Assembly: GCA_903897605.1 (NCBI GenBank)
Contig: CAIUCH010000030.1
Coordinates: 1-64,000, forward strand
Direction: 5' to 3'
Length of the DNA stretch: 64,000 nucleotides
Origin: an uncultured Alphaproteobacteria bacterium
Lineage (GTDB): Bacteria; Pseudomonadota; Alphaproteobacteria; Micropepsales; Micropepsaceae
Shown here: in pieces, positions 1 to 10,409 of the stretch
Layout of the letters: every line of letters starts with the position of its first letter
Position numbering within the stretch: the stretch's first letter is position 1
The notes under the pieces: model-generated
Seen by the model: only the letters and a program-made list of their open reading frames with translations
Database searches by the model: none
What the model was told of the DNA's origin: nothing
Made by a program: the position numbers and the translations under genes

Positions 1-1371
<1,371 letters not shown>

Positions 1372-1391
1372 AGCCCAATATATAACTCACC

Positions 1392-1448
1392 ATGGGCGGC
1401 CTTGAGCCGCCCATCCATTTTCTGGATGGCCGGGTCAAGCCCGGCCAT
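1392..1448. repeat. REP-like double palindrome between ftsH and folP
   Basis: Two perfect 9-bp stems lie in tandem: ATGGGCGGC with GCCGCCCAT (1392-1414) and ATGGCCGGG with CCCGGCCAT (1426-1448), each with a 5-nt loop. A shorter ATCCA/TGGAT stem sits between them. Read on the minus strand the second one gives the peptide-like string MAGLDPAIQ, a familiar shadow translation of REP-like palindromes in alphaproteobacteria. It may also act as a terminator or mRNA stabiliser between ftsH and folP. Confidence 0.6.
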
Positions 1449-1459
1449 GGAGTAGGTTT

Positions 1460-2269
1460 GTGAAAATCCTCGGCATCCTCAACATCACGGACGATTCTTT
1501 TTCGGATGGCGGGAAATTTCTCAGCCCCGATGCGGCGCTGGCGCATGGCCGGACGCTTTTGAAAGACGGCGCCGATATTCTGGATATCGGGGCAGCGTCC
1601 TCCAATCCCGATGCAAAGCCGGTGGTGCCGCAAACCGAGATCGCGCGGCTTGCGCCGGTGGTGACTGCGATGAAGGCCGCGGGCGCGTCGATCTCCATCG
1701 ACAGTTTCGCACCGCAGGTGCAGCGCTGGGCGCTCGCACAAGGCGCGGATTATCTCAATGACATTCACGGTTTCGCCGAACCCCTGCTTTATCCCGCGCT
1801 GGCGGTGGCAAAAGCCAAGCTGATCGTGATGCATGCCATCCAGGGGCAGGGCATCGCCACCCGGGATGACGTTTCGCCGGGCGAGATTTTCGAGCGTGCG
1901 GTGTCCTTCTTCGCCCAGCGGGTGGAGGTCCTGACCCGGGCCGGCATCGCGCCCGAAAGACTGATCCTGGATCCCGGCATGGGCTTCTTTGTCGGCAGCG
2001 ATCCGGAAAACTCGCTCACCCTGCTGCGCCGCCTGCCAGAGATGAAGGCCCGGTTCGGCTTGCCCCTGCTAGTGTCGGTGTCGCGAAAATCCTTTCTGCG
2101 TAAACTTGTCGGCCAGGACGATCCGGTCAGCCTGCCGGTCTTGGGCGCCAGCCTGGCTGCCGAGCTGTTCGCGGCCGGCCAGGGGGCGGACTATCTGCGA
2201 ACCCATGCCCCTGGACCCCTGGCGGCGGCCTTGAAAGCCCGCTTTGCCTTGGATTTGCCCCGGTTGTGA
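1460..2269 (+). CDS. folP: Dihydropteroate synthase (variant motif subfamily)
   Basis: Condenses p-aminobenzoate with 6-hydroxymethyl-dihydropterin pyrophosphate in folate synthesis, as a cytosolic TIM barrel. The 269 residues match the usual length. The N-terminal motif GILNITDDSFSDGG, the barrel Asp in SISIDSFAP, LDPGMGFFVG and the C-terminal SVSRKSFLRKL are all recognisable. The second loop reads DIGAASSNPDA where textbook enzymes have DIGGESTRPGA, so this is a divergent subfamily. The start is GTG at 1460, directly upstream of the KILGILNIT strand. It lies between ftsH and glmM, the usual folP position, which supports a true folate role. Confidence 0.88.
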   Translation: MKILGILNITDDSFSDGGKFLSPDAALAHGRTLLKDGADILDIGAASSNPDAKPVVPQTEIARLAPVVTAMKAAGASISIDSFAPQVQRWALAQGADYLNDIHGFAEPLLYPALAVAKAKLIVMHAIQGQGIATRDDVSPGEIFERAVSFFAQRVEVLTRAGIAPERLILDPGMGFFVGSDPENSLTLLRRLPEMKARFGLPLLVSVSRKSFLRKLVGQDDPVSLPVLGASLAAELFAAGQGADYLRTHAPGPLAAALKARFALDLPRL

Positions 2270-2356
2270 AGGATTTTTTAGAACCCAACCTTAGAATAGG
2301 ATGGCGCCCAGGAAACGCGGACATCTGCTCGCGTCCGTTGGGTCAGGATTGAGATT

Positions 2357-3703
2357 ATGACACGCAAATATTTCGGTACCGACGGCATTCGCGGCCGCAC
2401 CAACTCGTCCCTGCTGACGCCCGAGATCGCGATGAAAGCCGGCATGGCCGCGGGCCGCATCTTCACCCGCGGCGAGCATCGCCACCGGGTGGTGATCGGC
2501 AAGGATACCCGCCTGTCAGGCTATATGATCGAAAGCGCCCTGGTCTCCGGCTTCACCGCGGTGGGGATGGATGTGTTTCAGTTCGGCCCCTTGCCCACGC
2601 CCGCTGTCGCGATGCTGACGCGATCCTTGCGCGCCGATATCGGGGTGATGATCACGGCCTCGCACAATCCTTATGAGGACAACGGCATCAAATTCTTCGG
2701 CCCCGATGGGCAGAAATTGTCCGATGCGGTGGAGCTTGAGATCGAGCATCTGATGGATGGCGGCCTGGAAGCGGGCCTGGCCACTGGCGCCGGCATCGGC
2801 CGCGCCAAGCGTGTTGACGACAGCCAGGCGCGTTATATCGAATTCGCCAAGCGCACCTTTCCCCGCAATTTGCGGCTGGATGGTTTGCGCATCGTGATCG
2901 ATTGCGCCAATGGCGCCGCCTACAAGGTTGCACCGGAAGTGCTATGGGAACTGGGTGCCGACATCGTGCCGCTGGGCGTCACGCCGGACGGCCTCAACAT
3001 CAATCTCGATTGCGGTTCGACCGCGCCCCAGGCGATGTGCGCCAAGGTGCGCGAAGTGCGCGCCGATTTCGGCATCGCGCTGGATGGCGACGCCGACCGG
3101 GTGGTGATGGCGGACGAGCAGGGCCAGATCATCGACGGCGACCAGATTCTGGCCCTGATCGCCACGAGCTGGTCGAAGAACGAAACCTTGAAGGGCGGCG
3201 GCGTGGTCGGCACGATGATGTCGAATGCCGGCCTGGACCGTTATCTGGGCAGCCTCGGTCTCAAGCTGGCGCGCGCATCGGTTGGCGACCGCTATGTGCT
3301 GGAGGAAATGCACAAGGGTGGCTTCAATGTCGGCGGCGAGCAGTCCGGTCACATCATTCTGTCGGACTTCTCCACCACCGGCGACGGCCTGATCGCCGCG
3401 CTGCAGGTGCTGGCTGTGCTGGCGCAGGAAGGAAAGCCGGCCTCGGCCGCCGCCCATCTCTATGAACCCTTGCCGCAAGTGATGGAAAATGTGCGCTTCA
3501 AGAAAGGCGCGCCGCTCGACGATGCGCGGGTGAAATCCTCGATCGACGCCGCCCGCGCCAAATTGGGCGACAGCGGCCGCGTCCTGGTGCGCAAGTCCGG
3601 CACCGAACCCTTGATTCGCGTCATGGCGGAAGGCGAGGACGAGAAGACGGTGCGCGCCGTGGTGCGCGCCATCGCCGGCGCGATCGAAGAAGTGGCGGCA
3701 TAG
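2357..3703 (+). CDS. glmM: Phosphoglucosamine mutase
   Basis: Interconverts glucosamine-6-phosphate and glucosamine-1-phosphate on the way to UDP-GlcNAc for peptidoglycan and lipopolysaccharide. The 448 residues match the family length. The N-terminus [10 protein letters not shown], the phosphoserine loop [11 protein letters not shown] (about residue 102), the metal-binding loop DGDADR (about residue 244), the sugar-binding GGEQSGH and the C-terminal phosphate-binding [12 protein letters not shown] are all present. Its TAG stop shares one base with the GTG start of thiD, suggesting translational coupling. No unusual feature was seen. Confidence 0.97.
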   Translation: MTRKYFGTDGIRGRTNSSLLTPEIAMKAGMAAGRIFTRGEHRHRVVIGKDTRLSGYMIESALVSGFTAVGMDVFQFGPLPTPAVAMLTRSLRADIGVMITASHNPYEDNGIKFFGPDGQKLSDAVELEIEHLMDGGLEAGLATGAGIGRAKRVDDSQARYIEFAKRTFPRNLRLDGLRIVIDCANGAAYKVAPEVLWELGADIVPLGVTPDGLNINLDCGSTAPQAMCAKVREVRADFGIALDGDADRVVMADEQGQIIDGDQILALIATSWSKNETLKGGGVVGTMMSNAGLDRYLGSLGLKLARASVGDRYVLEEMHKGGFNVGGEQSGHIILSDFSTTGDGLIAALQVLAVLAQEGKPASAAAHLYEPLPQVMENVRFKKGAPLDDARVKSSIDAARAKLGDSGRVLVRKSGTEPLIRVMAEGEDEKTVRAVVRAIAGAIEEVAA

Positions 3704-4482
3704 TGATCCGCCGCCTGCTTGTCATTGCGGGCTCCGACTCTTCCGCCGGCGCAGGGTTGCAGGCCGATCTCAAGACGGCGCAGCGTTTCGGTGTTTATGC
3801 CCAGACGGCGGTGACCGCGGTCACGGTTCAGAATACCAGCGGCATTCGTGCCATCCAGGCGATGCCGCCCGATATCGTGCGGGCCCAGATCCAGGCTGCG
3901 CTGGGGGACATCGGCGCCGACGCCATCAAGATCGGGATGCTGGCCAATGCCGCAATTGCCGCGGTGGTGGCGGACGCCTTGATGGAAACATCGATTCCCG
4001 TGGTACTCGATCCGGTCCTGGTTTCGACCAGCGGCAGGATGTTGTTGGACCGGGCAGGTGTCGAGATCCTCAAAAATCGGCTGTTGCCGCGCGCGATGCT
4101 GGTGACGCCCAATCTGCCGGAATGCGAAGCGCTGGTGGGCGTGTCGCCGACGAACGACGGCGCCATTCGCCAGGCCGCCCAGGCCTTTGCACTGCTGGGC
4201 GCAAAACATGTTCTGTTCAAGGGCGGTCATGGCGACGGCACGATGGCGCGCGATGTGCTCGCCGGCGTGGATGGAAAATTGCTGATTTTCCAATCGCCGC
4301 GCCAGGATACGCCGCACACCCATGGGACGGGATGCGTTCTCTCAACCGCCATCGCTTGCGGTTTGGCGAAGGGAATGGAGATTGGAGAATCGGTCCGGCA
4401 GGCACATGCCTTCGTTCAGGAGGCGATCCGCACCGCGCCCGGTTTGGGGCGCGGCCACGGACCGCTCAATTTCAATACCTGA
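3703..4482 (+). CDS. thiD: Hydroxymethylpyrimidine/phosphomethylpyrimidine kinase
   Basis: Phosphorylates HMP to HMP-P and then HMP-PP for thiamine synthesis. The 259-residue ribokinase-fold protein starts with IAGSDSSAGAGLQADLKT, the ThiD substrate-binding segment. It carries DPVLVSTSG and the C-terminal ATP/anion-hole motif HGTGCVLSTAIA with the catalytic Cys/Asp region expected of the family. The GTG start overlaps the glmM stop by one base. No other thi gene and no TPP-riboswitch-like leader was seen, so it is probably co-transcribed with glmM, possibly as a salvage kinase. Confidence 0.93.
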   Translation: MIRRLLVIAGSDSSAGAGLQADLKTAQRFGVYAQTAVTAVTVQNTSGIRAIQAMPPDIVRAQIQAALGDIGADAIKIGMLANAAIAAVVADALMETSIPVVLDPVLVSTSGRMLLDRAGVEILKNRLLPRAMLVTPNLPECEALVGVSPTNDGAIRQAAQAFALLGAKHVLFKGGHGDGTMARDVLAGVDGKLLIFQSPRQDTPHTHGTGCVLSTAIACGLAKGMEIGESVRQAHAFVQEAIRTAPGLGRGHGPLNFNT

Positions 4483-4602
4483 TTACGGATCTGCCGATCA
4501 CTGATCTCTGGGCGGGATCACATTCGCATTGCCGTTGCTGTCCACCACAGTGGCGCTGCCGGCAGGCGGAACGCAAAAGCAAGCTGCACAGGCCGGAGCG
4601 GA

Positions 4603-5892
4603 TCACCTACTGATGAATGGATCCTGCACCATGATGGTGTCGTCGCGATCGGGGCTGGTGGAGAGCAGCGCCACCGGCGCGCCGATCAGTTCCTCCACCC
4701 GCCGGACATATTTGATCGCATTGGCGGGAAGCTGCGCCCAACTGCGCGCGCCGCGCGTGGATTCGCTCCAGCCTTCCAGGCTTTCATAGATGGGCGTCAA
4801 ACGCGCCTGGGCGTTGGCGGAGGCGGGCAGATGATCCAGGATCTTGCCGTCCAGCGCGTAGCCGGTGCAGACTTTTATTTCCTCGAAACCGTCCAGCACA
4901 TCGAGCTTGGTGAGGGCGATGCCGTCGACGCCGCCGGTGATCACGGTCTGGCGCACCAGCACCGCATCGAACCAGCCGCAGCGTCGCTTCCTGCCCGTGA
5001 CCGTGCCGAATTCATGGCCGCGCTCCCCCAGCTTCTCGCCGGTGGCATCCTTCAACTCGGTGGGAAACGGTCCTTCGCCCACCCGGGTGGTGTAGCTTTT
5101 GACGATACCCAACACCGTGCCGATTTCACGCGGACCCACGCCCGTGCCCGCCGCCGCCTGTCCCGCCACCGTGTTGGAGGAAGTGACGAAGGGATAGGTG
5201 CCGTGATCGATGTCCAGCAGCACCGCCTGGGCGCCCTCGAACAAGATGCGCTTGCCGGCAAGCCGCGCCGCGTTCAACTCCCGCCAGGATGAACCGATGA
5301 ATGGCGTGATCTTGGGCGCAATTTCGCTCAGGGCTTTCAGCAGCACGCCGGGATCGGCTTCCGCATGGCCGAAGCCGCGGCGCAGGACATTGTGATGCGC
5401 CAGCAGCCTTTCGATCTTGGCCGGCAAGGCGCCCAGATCGGTAAGATCGATGGCGCGCAGCGCGCGACGGCCGACCTTGTCTTCATAAGCCGGCCCGATG
5501 CCGCGCTTGGTGGTGCCGATTTTCTGGTTCGCCGCCTCCTCGCGCATGGCGTCGAGCTCGCGGTGCAATGGCAGCACCAGCACAGCATTCTCCGCCAGCA
5601 CCAGGATATCGGGCGTAATCTTCAGGCCGGCCTGGCCAACGCGGGCAATCTCGTCCAGCAGCGACCAGGGGTCCACCACCACGCCATTGCCGATGATCGA
5701 GCGCTTGCCTTGCACAACGCCGGACGGCAGCAGTGACAATTTGTAGGTCTTGTCGCCCACCACGATGGTGTGACCGGCATTGTTGCCGCCCTGGAACCGC
5801 GCCACCATATCGGCGCGGTTGGACAGCCAGTCGATGATCTTGCCTTTGCCTTCGTCGCCCCATTGGGCGCCGATCACAGTCACATTGGTCAT
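4603..5892 (-). CDS. purA: Adenylosuccinate synthetase
   Basis: Catalyses GTP-dependent conversion of IMP and aspartate to adenylosuccinate, the first committed AMP step. The 429 residues match bacterial PurA. The P-loop-like [12 protein letters not shown] at the N-terminus carries the catalytic Asp. NNAGHTIV holds the catalytic His, and [14 protein letters not shown] and [14 protein letters not shown] are conserved IMP-site segments. It is convergent with thiD across about 120 bp. The ATG at 5892 is the natural start, as the conserved [12 protein letters not shown] begins within a few residues. Confidence 0.98.
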   Translation of the reverse strand: MTNVTVIGAQWGDEGKGKIIDWLSNRADMVARFQGGNNAGHTIVVGDKTYKLSLLPSGVVQGKRSIIGNGVVVDPWSLLDEIARVGQAGLKITPDILVLAENAVLVLPLHRELDAMREEAANQKIGTTKRGIGPAYEDKVGRRALRAIDLTDLGALPAKIERLLAHHNVLRRGFGHAEADPGVLLKALSEIAPKITPFIGSSWRELNAARLAGKRILFEGAQAVLLDIDHGTYPFVTSSNTVAGQAAAGTGVGPREIGTVLGIVKSYTTRVGEGPFPTELKDATGEKLGERGHEFGTVTGRKRRCGWFDAVLVRQTVITGGVDGIALTKLDVLDGFEEIKVCTGYALDGKILDHLPASANAQARLTPIYESLEGWSESTRGARSWAQLPANAIKYVRRVEELIGAPVALLSTSPDRDDTIMVQDPFISR

Positions 5893-5996
5893 GATTTATA
5901 CCGTACCCGGATGAATTTCTGCGCTCGCCAGGGAGGCTGCGGCACGGTGACCATTTATAGCATGGTGGGGCGCGAAAATAGGGGCGTTTTGTCTTA

Positions 5997-6076
5997 CCCC
6001 GATCTGTGCGCCACGCGGGCAGGCCCGCTAGCGCACATCTTCCCCCGCTAATGGCTTTGCCATGCGGGGGAAGAAA
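5997..6076 (+). repeat. Dispersed two-hairpin repeat, copy 1
   Basis: An 80-bp element made of two adjacent hairpins. The first is built on TGTGCGC...GCGCACA around a CGGGC/GCCCG core. The second has CTTCCCCCG...CGGGGGAAG flanks with an inner ATGGC-TTT-GCCAT stem. Near-identical copies lie at 29584-29663 (same strand) and 61303-61382 (opposite strand). This copy sits between the purA start and the 3' end of the RcnB-like gene. Confidence 0.85.
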
Positions 6077-6093
6077 TTCCGTGCATGTTTCAG

Positions 6094-6858
6094 CTAATAA
6101 AACACACCGTAATCGACTTCGATGATTTCGCCGCTGTCTTGGTCGATCAAGAGGGCGTCGCTGCCCACCCGGACCCAGACCGCGCCGAAGGGCGGCGGCG
6201 GCAGATCATAATCATAGAAGTCGGTCAGCCAGTAATCGCGGGCCCAGAAGGTAATGGGCAGCATTTCGCCCCAGGCCCAGCGATGGGAATACCAGCCGGG
6301 AGGACGGCGATAGATCGGGGCATGAAAGCGCCGATCCGTGCGGAAATTTTGATGGAAGTTGCGGAAGCTGCTGAAATCGTGGCGTTGGCCGCCATTCTGG
6401 CGACCGCTGTCGCGCATCGCATTGTTGAAGTTGGAGCCGTTCGAATTGGGCCTGCTGGAATCTGGCCTGGGGCCATTTCCGCGGATCGCGTTGTCGCGCG
6501 GATTGTTGTTGTCGCGCGAGAAATTGTTGCCGCGCACGGCGTTGGGCGCGGCCGTCTGCGGCGCTGCCAGCGTCGCGGCGGGGGCATCGTGATGCTCGCG
6601 AATATCGCGCTGGCCGATGGCGTTGCGGCCGCCGGCAGCTGGCGGACTGGGCGCCGCTTGCGAAGCGGGATGCGGTTCGCCAGCCGGGGGACCGGCATGG
6701 GGCGCGCCGCCACCGCCCGTGTGCTGTGCGTCGCCGCCGCCCATGTGCTGCTTGTCGCCGCCGCCAGGACCGTTGCCGCGATCATGATCCTGCGCCATTG
6801 CCAGGGATGTGCCGCCAATCAGGCCGACGATCGCGGCCGAAATCAGAAATTTCCGCAT
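6094..6858 (-). CDS. RcnB-like periplasmic protein (Ni/Co homeostasis family)
   Basis: A 254-residue exported protein. The ORF is open to 6897, but the ATG at 6858 is preceded by a GGAGAGA ribosome site and opens a clear signal peptide (MRKFLISAAIVGLIGG..SLAMA). The middle, about residues 25-160, is a low-complexity Gly/Asn/Pro/His-rich linker. The C-terminal 60 residues carry the RcnB signature: LPPPPFGAVWVRVGSDALLI followed by a YGVFY end. RcnB itself acts in periplasmic nickel/cobalt homeostasis. Here the His-rich linker would suit metal binding, but many alphaproteobacterial members are uncharacterised, so the substrate is unknown. Confidence 0.75.
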   Translation of the reverse strand: MRKFLISAAIVGLIGGTSLAMAQDHDRGNGPGGGDKQHMGGGDAQHTGGGGAPHAGPPAGEPHPASQAAPSPPAAGGRNAIGQRDIREHHDAPAATLAAPQTAAPNAVRGNNFSRDNNNPRDNAIRGNGPRPDSSRPNSNGSNFNNAMRDSGRQNGGQRHDFSSFRNFHQNFRTDRRFHAPIYRRPPGWYSHRWAWGEMLPITFWARDYWLTDFYDYDLPPPPFGAVWVRVGSDALLIDQDSGEIIEVDYGVFY

Positions 6859-6968
6859 GGAATCATCTCTCCAGAAGGGCCCACAAACATAACACAAAGC
6901 CGCGGCAAAAGTTCCATTTCAGAACCTTGCGGCGCTGCTATGGTCGAACCCGAAACAGGGAGTGCGCG

Positions 6969-7445
6969 ATGATCACGCTGGTGTTGGCGATGGCCGAGAA
7001 TGGCGTGATCGGCAAGGACGGCGCAATCCCCTGGCGCATTGCCGACGACATGAAGCGCTTCAAGGCCATGACCTTGGGAAAACCGGTGGTGATGGGGCGC
7101 AAAACCTGGGATTCGCTGCCGCGAAAGCCTTTGCCGGATCGCACCAATATCGTGGTGACGCGGCAGGCGGCTTGGACCGGCGGCGGCGCCGTCACCGCGT
7201 CTTCCTTTGACGATGCGCTGGCGAAGACAGGCAGCGGGGCGGAGGTGATGGTGATCGGTGGCGGCGAGATTTATCGTGAGGCTCTGCCGCGCGCCGATCG
7301 CATCGAGCTGACCCAAGTGCATCGCGCGTTCGAGGGCGATGCGCGCTTTGCGTTCGATCAAAGCGGTTGGCGGCAAATCGCGCGCGAGGATCACACCACG
7401 CCGGACGGGCTGGCTTACAGCTACGTAACTCTGGTCAGAGACTGA
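6969..7445 (+). CDS. folA: Dihydrofolate reductase
   Basis: NADPH-dependent reduction of dihydrofolate to tetrahydrofolate in the cytosol. The 158-residue product starts ITLVLAMAENGVIGKDGAIPWRIADDM, which contains the substrate loop with the catalytic Asp (ADDMKRF). PVVMGRKTWDSLP and the Rossmann-like VMVIGGGEIY are classic DHFR segments. The ORF track extends upstream to 6726, but the ATG at 6969 follows a CAGGGA ribosome site and matches the family N-terminus. The gene is separated from folP by about 5 kb, so the folate genes are not one operon. Confidence 0.96.
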   Translation: MITLVLAMAENGVIGKDGAIPWRIADDMKRFKAMTLGKPVVMGRKTWDSLPRKPLPDRTNIVVTRQAAWTGGGAVTASSFDDALAKTGSGAEVMVIGGGEIYREALPRADRIELTQVHRAFEGDARFAFDQSGWRQIAREDHTTPDGLAYSYVTLVRD

Positions 7446-7500
7446 TCCCGGCCGCTCGCCCAAGCCGTCCATACGCTGGCGCCATGGACCGTTCGTCACT

Positions 7501-7546
7501 CGGAATGATCGTCGCGCTACGCTGACGCTAGCGACGGATCATTCCG
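7501..7546. terminator. Palindrome between convergent folA and mrp
   Basis: CGGAATGATC (7501-7510) pairs perfectly with GATCATTCCG (7537-7546). The stem continues inward through GTCGC/GCGAC after a one-base bulge. There is no strong T-run. The position between two converging stop codons suggests bidirectional termination or a REP-like element. Confidence 0.45.
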
Positions 7547-7570
7547 TTCGCCTGCGGCGACCGCTCCTTA

Positions 7571-8671
7571 CTACTCGAAAATGATTTTCGGCGCCGGGCG
7601 ATCGGCTGTCTTCAGCGCCGCCGCCACTTTTTCCGCCACCGCCAGAAACGCCAGCGCTTCGGGGCCATCCGGCGCGACGGCCATCACCGGCGTTCCGGCA
7701 TCGGAGGTTTCGCGGATGCGCGGCACCAGCGGAATTTCACCCAGGAACGGCGCGCCGACTTTCTCCGCCGTCTCGCGGGCGCCGCCATGGCCGAAAATGT
7801 GATGGGCATGGCCGCAATCGGGGCAGATGAAGACGCTCATATTCTCCACCACCCCCAGGATCGGCACCTGGGTCTTCTTGAACATGGCGATGCCTTTGCG
7901 GGCATCGATCAGGGCGATGTCCTGCGGCGTGGAAACGATCACGGCGCCTTTCAGCGGCGCCCGCTGCGCGATGGTGAGCTGGGCGTCGCCGGTGCCGGGC
8001 GGCATGTCCAGCACCAGCACGTCCAGCGGTCCCCACAGCACATCGTTCAGCATCTGGGTCAATGCCGACTGCACCATCGGCCCGCGCCAGATCATGGCTT
8101 CGTCTTCCTTGACCAGGAAGCCGATCGACATGGTCTTGAGGCCGAATTTCTCGATCGGCTTGATCTTCTTGCCGTCGCTTTCGGGCTTGTGGCGGATGCC
8201 GAGCAATCGCGGCAGGCTTGGGCCGTAGATGTCGGCGTCCAGCAGGCCCACCTTCAGGCCCAGCCGCGAAAGCCCTAGCGCCAGATTGACCGCGACGGTG
8301 GATTTGCCCACCCCGCCCTTGCCGCTGGCGACCGCGATAATGTTGGCGACGCCGGGAATGCCTTGGGGTTGCGGTGGGGACTGCGGCGGCGTCGGGCGGG
8401 CGGGAGCAGGTGCCGCGCCCTGATGCGCGGTCAGAACCGCGGTGACCGAGAGAATGCCGGGGAGCTTGCCCGCCGCCGCTTCGCAAGCCGCGCGCAAAGG
8501 CTCGGACTGAGGACCGCGCGCCGGCGCAACTTCCAGCGCGAAGCCGACATGGCCCTCGCGCAGCACCAGGCCAGTGATCATGTTTTCCTGCACCACGGAC
8601 CGGCCCGACACCGGATCGATCACCTGATCGAGGGCTCGAATAACATCGTCGCGGCTGGCGGGGGCGCTCAT
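7571..8671 (-). CDS. mrp: Mrp/ApbC-type P-loop Fe-S cluster carrier
   Basis: Soluble ATPase that carries or inserts Fe-S clusters. The 366 residues include an N-terminal MIP18/DUF59 domain (about 1-90: VIRALDQVIDPVSGRSVV), a Pro/Ala-rich linker (about 90-115) and the MinD-like ATPase domain. That domain has the deviant Walker A ASGKGGVGKST and the metal-site pair CPDCG. LDMPPGTGDAQLT is the Mrp signature. It is convergent with folA and divergent from the downstream protease gene, from which it is separated by 195 bp. Confidence 0.93.
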   Translation of the reverse strand: MSAPASRDDVIRALDQVIDPVSGRSVVQENMITGLVLREGHVGFALEVAPARGPQSEPLRAACEAAAGKLPGILSVTAVLTAHQGAAPAPARPTPPQSPPQPQGIPGVANIIAVASGKGGVGKSTVAVNLALGLSRLGLKVGLLDADIYGPSLPRLLGIRHKPESDGKKIKPIEKFGLKTMSIGFLVKEDEAMIWRGPMVQSALTQMLNDVLWGPLDVLVLDMPPGTGDAQLTIAQRAPLKGAVIVSTPQDIALIDARKGIAMFKKTQVPILGVVENMSVFICPDCGHAHHIFGHGGARETAEKVGAPFLGEIPLVPRIRETSDAGTPVMAVAPDGPEALAFLAVAEKVAAALKTADRPAPKIIFE

Positions 8672-8866
8672 TGCCGGTTCCTATACGGTGTCGCAATGCC
8701 AAGAGCCAGAGTGGTGAAGGCCAAAAACCAGTCGCGGAACCCGGCCGCAAATCAAGCGGCGCACCATTCAAGACTCTGTCTGGCGACGTGGGGGCTGGTA
8801 TGCTGGCCTTCGATTCCCAATCTCAGGGACGCGCGGACTCTGGGCGCGGCACAAGGACAAACGAAA

Positions 8867-10300
8867 ATGCGGTTTGCGCTTGCGGTTTGTGCCCTTCTGG
8901 CACTGGGGCTTGCCCCGGGGATCAATCCCGCCATGGCGCGGCCCGCGCCGGATTCCTTTGCCGACCTGGCGGCCAAGCTGCTGCCGACCGTGGTCAATAT
9001 CGCCACCTCCCAGACCTTGAAGGCGCCGCCGCGCGCCCAATTGCCCAATGTGCCGCCGGGCTCGCCGCTGGAGGATCTGTTCAAGAATTTCCTGGGGCCG
9101 GACGGGGAAAAACCCCGCCATGTCACTTCGCTGGGCTCTGGCTTCATCATCGACCCCGCCGGGTTCATCGTCACCAACATTCATGTGATCGAAGACAGCG
9201 ACCAGGTCACCATCACGCTTTATGACGGCTCCAGCCTGCCCGCCAAGATCGTGGGCCGCGACACCAAGACCGATCTGGCGCTGCTCAAGGTCATTCCCAA
9301 GAAGCCCTTGCCCGCGACCCATTTCGGCGACAGCGACAAGGCCCGCATCGGCGACTGGGTGATGGCGATCGGCGATCCCTTCGGCCTGGGCTCGACGGTG
9401 ACGGCGGGCATCGTCTCGGCCCGCAACCGCGACATCAATGCCGGGCCTTACGACGATTTCATCCAGACCGACGCGCCGATCAATCGCGGCAATTCCGGCG
9501 GACCCTTGTTCGACATGGACGGCAATGTGATCGGCATCAATTCGGCGATCTTCTCGCCATCGGGCGGCAGCGTCGGAATCGGTTTTGCCATTCCCGCCAA
9601 CCTGGCGCGCGACGTGGTGGCCCAGATCAAGCAGTTCGGCGTCGCGCGTCGCGGCTGGATCGGCGTGCGCATCCAGCAGGTGACGGAAGAACTTGCCCAG
9701 GGCATGGGCCTGCCCGGCACCCAGGGCGCGCTGGTCGCTGACGTCACCGGCGGCGGGCCGGCGCAGAAGGCCGGGCTGCAGAATGGCGATGTTGTCATCA
9801 ATTTCGACAACAAGCCGATCTCGGACTCGCGGGAATTGCCGCGGGTGGTGGCGGCCACGCCCATCGGCAAGACCGTGAATATCGATGTGCTGCGCAAGGC
9901 CAAGAAGCAGAGCTTTCACATCGTCATCGCCAAGCTGGACGAAACGCCGCCGGACAAGCCGGGCAAGAAATTGCCGCCGCCTGTGCCGTCCAAGTCTCAA
10001 TCCAATCTGTCGCAGCTGGGCCTGACCGTGGTAACCCTGGATGAGAATGCGCGCGCCAAATACAAGCTGGCCGGCAATGTCCAGGGCGTGGTGGTGAGCG
10101 CGGTCGAACCTGCCAGCCCGGCGGCGGACAAGAATTTCCGTCCCGGCGATGTGATCGTGGAAGTCCAAAGCCAGCCGGTGAAAACGCCCGCCGATGTCGA
10201 GGCGCGGGTGAATGCCGACGTCAAGGCTGGCAAGAAAGCCGAGCTGATGCTGGTGAACCGCAACGGCGATCTGACTTACGTCGGCCTTCGGCTCGACTGA
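8867..10300 (+). CDS. DegP/HtrA-type periplasmic serine protease
   Basis: Envelope quality-control protease of the trypsin fold. The ORF is open from 8363, but the ATG at 8867, preceded by AAGGA, opens a signal peptide ending in NPAMA, giving 477 residues. The catalytic triad is visible: His in VTNIHVIED, Asp in TKTDLALLKV and Ser in NRGNSGGPLF. Two PDZ domains follow, at about residues 255-345 and 380-470, separated by a Pro/Lys-rich linker. The domain order is that of DegP/DegQ. Which paralogue it represents cannot be told from one window. Confidence 0.92.
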   Translation: MRFALAVCALLALGLAPGINPAMARPAPDSFADLAAKLLPTVVNIATSQTLKAPPRAQLPNVPPGSPLEDLFKNFLGPDGEKPRHVTSLGSGFIIDPAGFIVTNIHVIEDSDQVTITLYDGSSLPAKIVGRDTKTDLALLKVIPKKPLPATHFGDSDKARIGDWVMAIGDPFGLGSTVTAGIVSARNRDINAGPYDDFIQTDAPINRGNSGGPLFDMDGNVIGINSAIFSPSGGSVGIGFAIPANLARDVVAQIKQFGVARRGWIGVRIQQVTEELAQGMGLPGTQGALVADVTGGGPAQKAGLQNGDVVINFDNKPISDSRELPRVVAATPIGKTVNIDVLRKAKKQSFHIVIAKLDETPPDKPGKKLPPPVPSKSQSNLSQLGLTVVTLDENARAKYKLAGNVQGVVVSAVEPASPAADKNFRPGDVIVEVQSQPVKTPADVEARVNADVKAGKKAELMLVNRNGDLTYVGLRLD

Positions 10301-10320
10301 CTCTTTCCCCCTCTCCCTTC

Positions 10321-10380
10321 GCACGCTCGAGAGCGTGCTACGGGTATCTCCCCCGCCAGCATGCTTCGCATGCGCGGGGG
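10321..10380. terminator. Paired hairpins between convergent htrA-type gene and serB
   Basis: GCACGCT-CGAG-AGCGTGC (10321-10338) is followed by a long stem CCCCCGC...GCGGGGG enclosing GCATGC-TTC-GCATGC (10350-10380). The second hairpin has the same architecture as hairpin 2 of the 80-bp dispersed repeat but a different inner stem. It is likely a bidirectional terminator between two converging genes. Confidence 0.55.
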
Positions 10381-10409
10381 CGAAGGGGCACGACCAAGTC
10401 CAAGGATTG

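Noticed and set aside
3600-3702. Possible TPP riboswitch before thiD
   Set aside because: The region is glmM coding sequence and thiD starts on the glmM stop, leaving no room for an aptamer.
4498-4602. In-frame read-through after the purA stop gives a protein-like Cys-rich tail (CFCVPPAGSATVVDSNG...)
   Set aside because: PurA has its full family length at the TGA and the extension has no start codon of its own; a chance frame or a gene remnant cannot be told apart.
8363-8866. 5' extension of the DegP-type ORF in the track
   Set aside because: It overlaps the divergent mrp gene and precedes the signal peptide that begins at the ATG at 8867.
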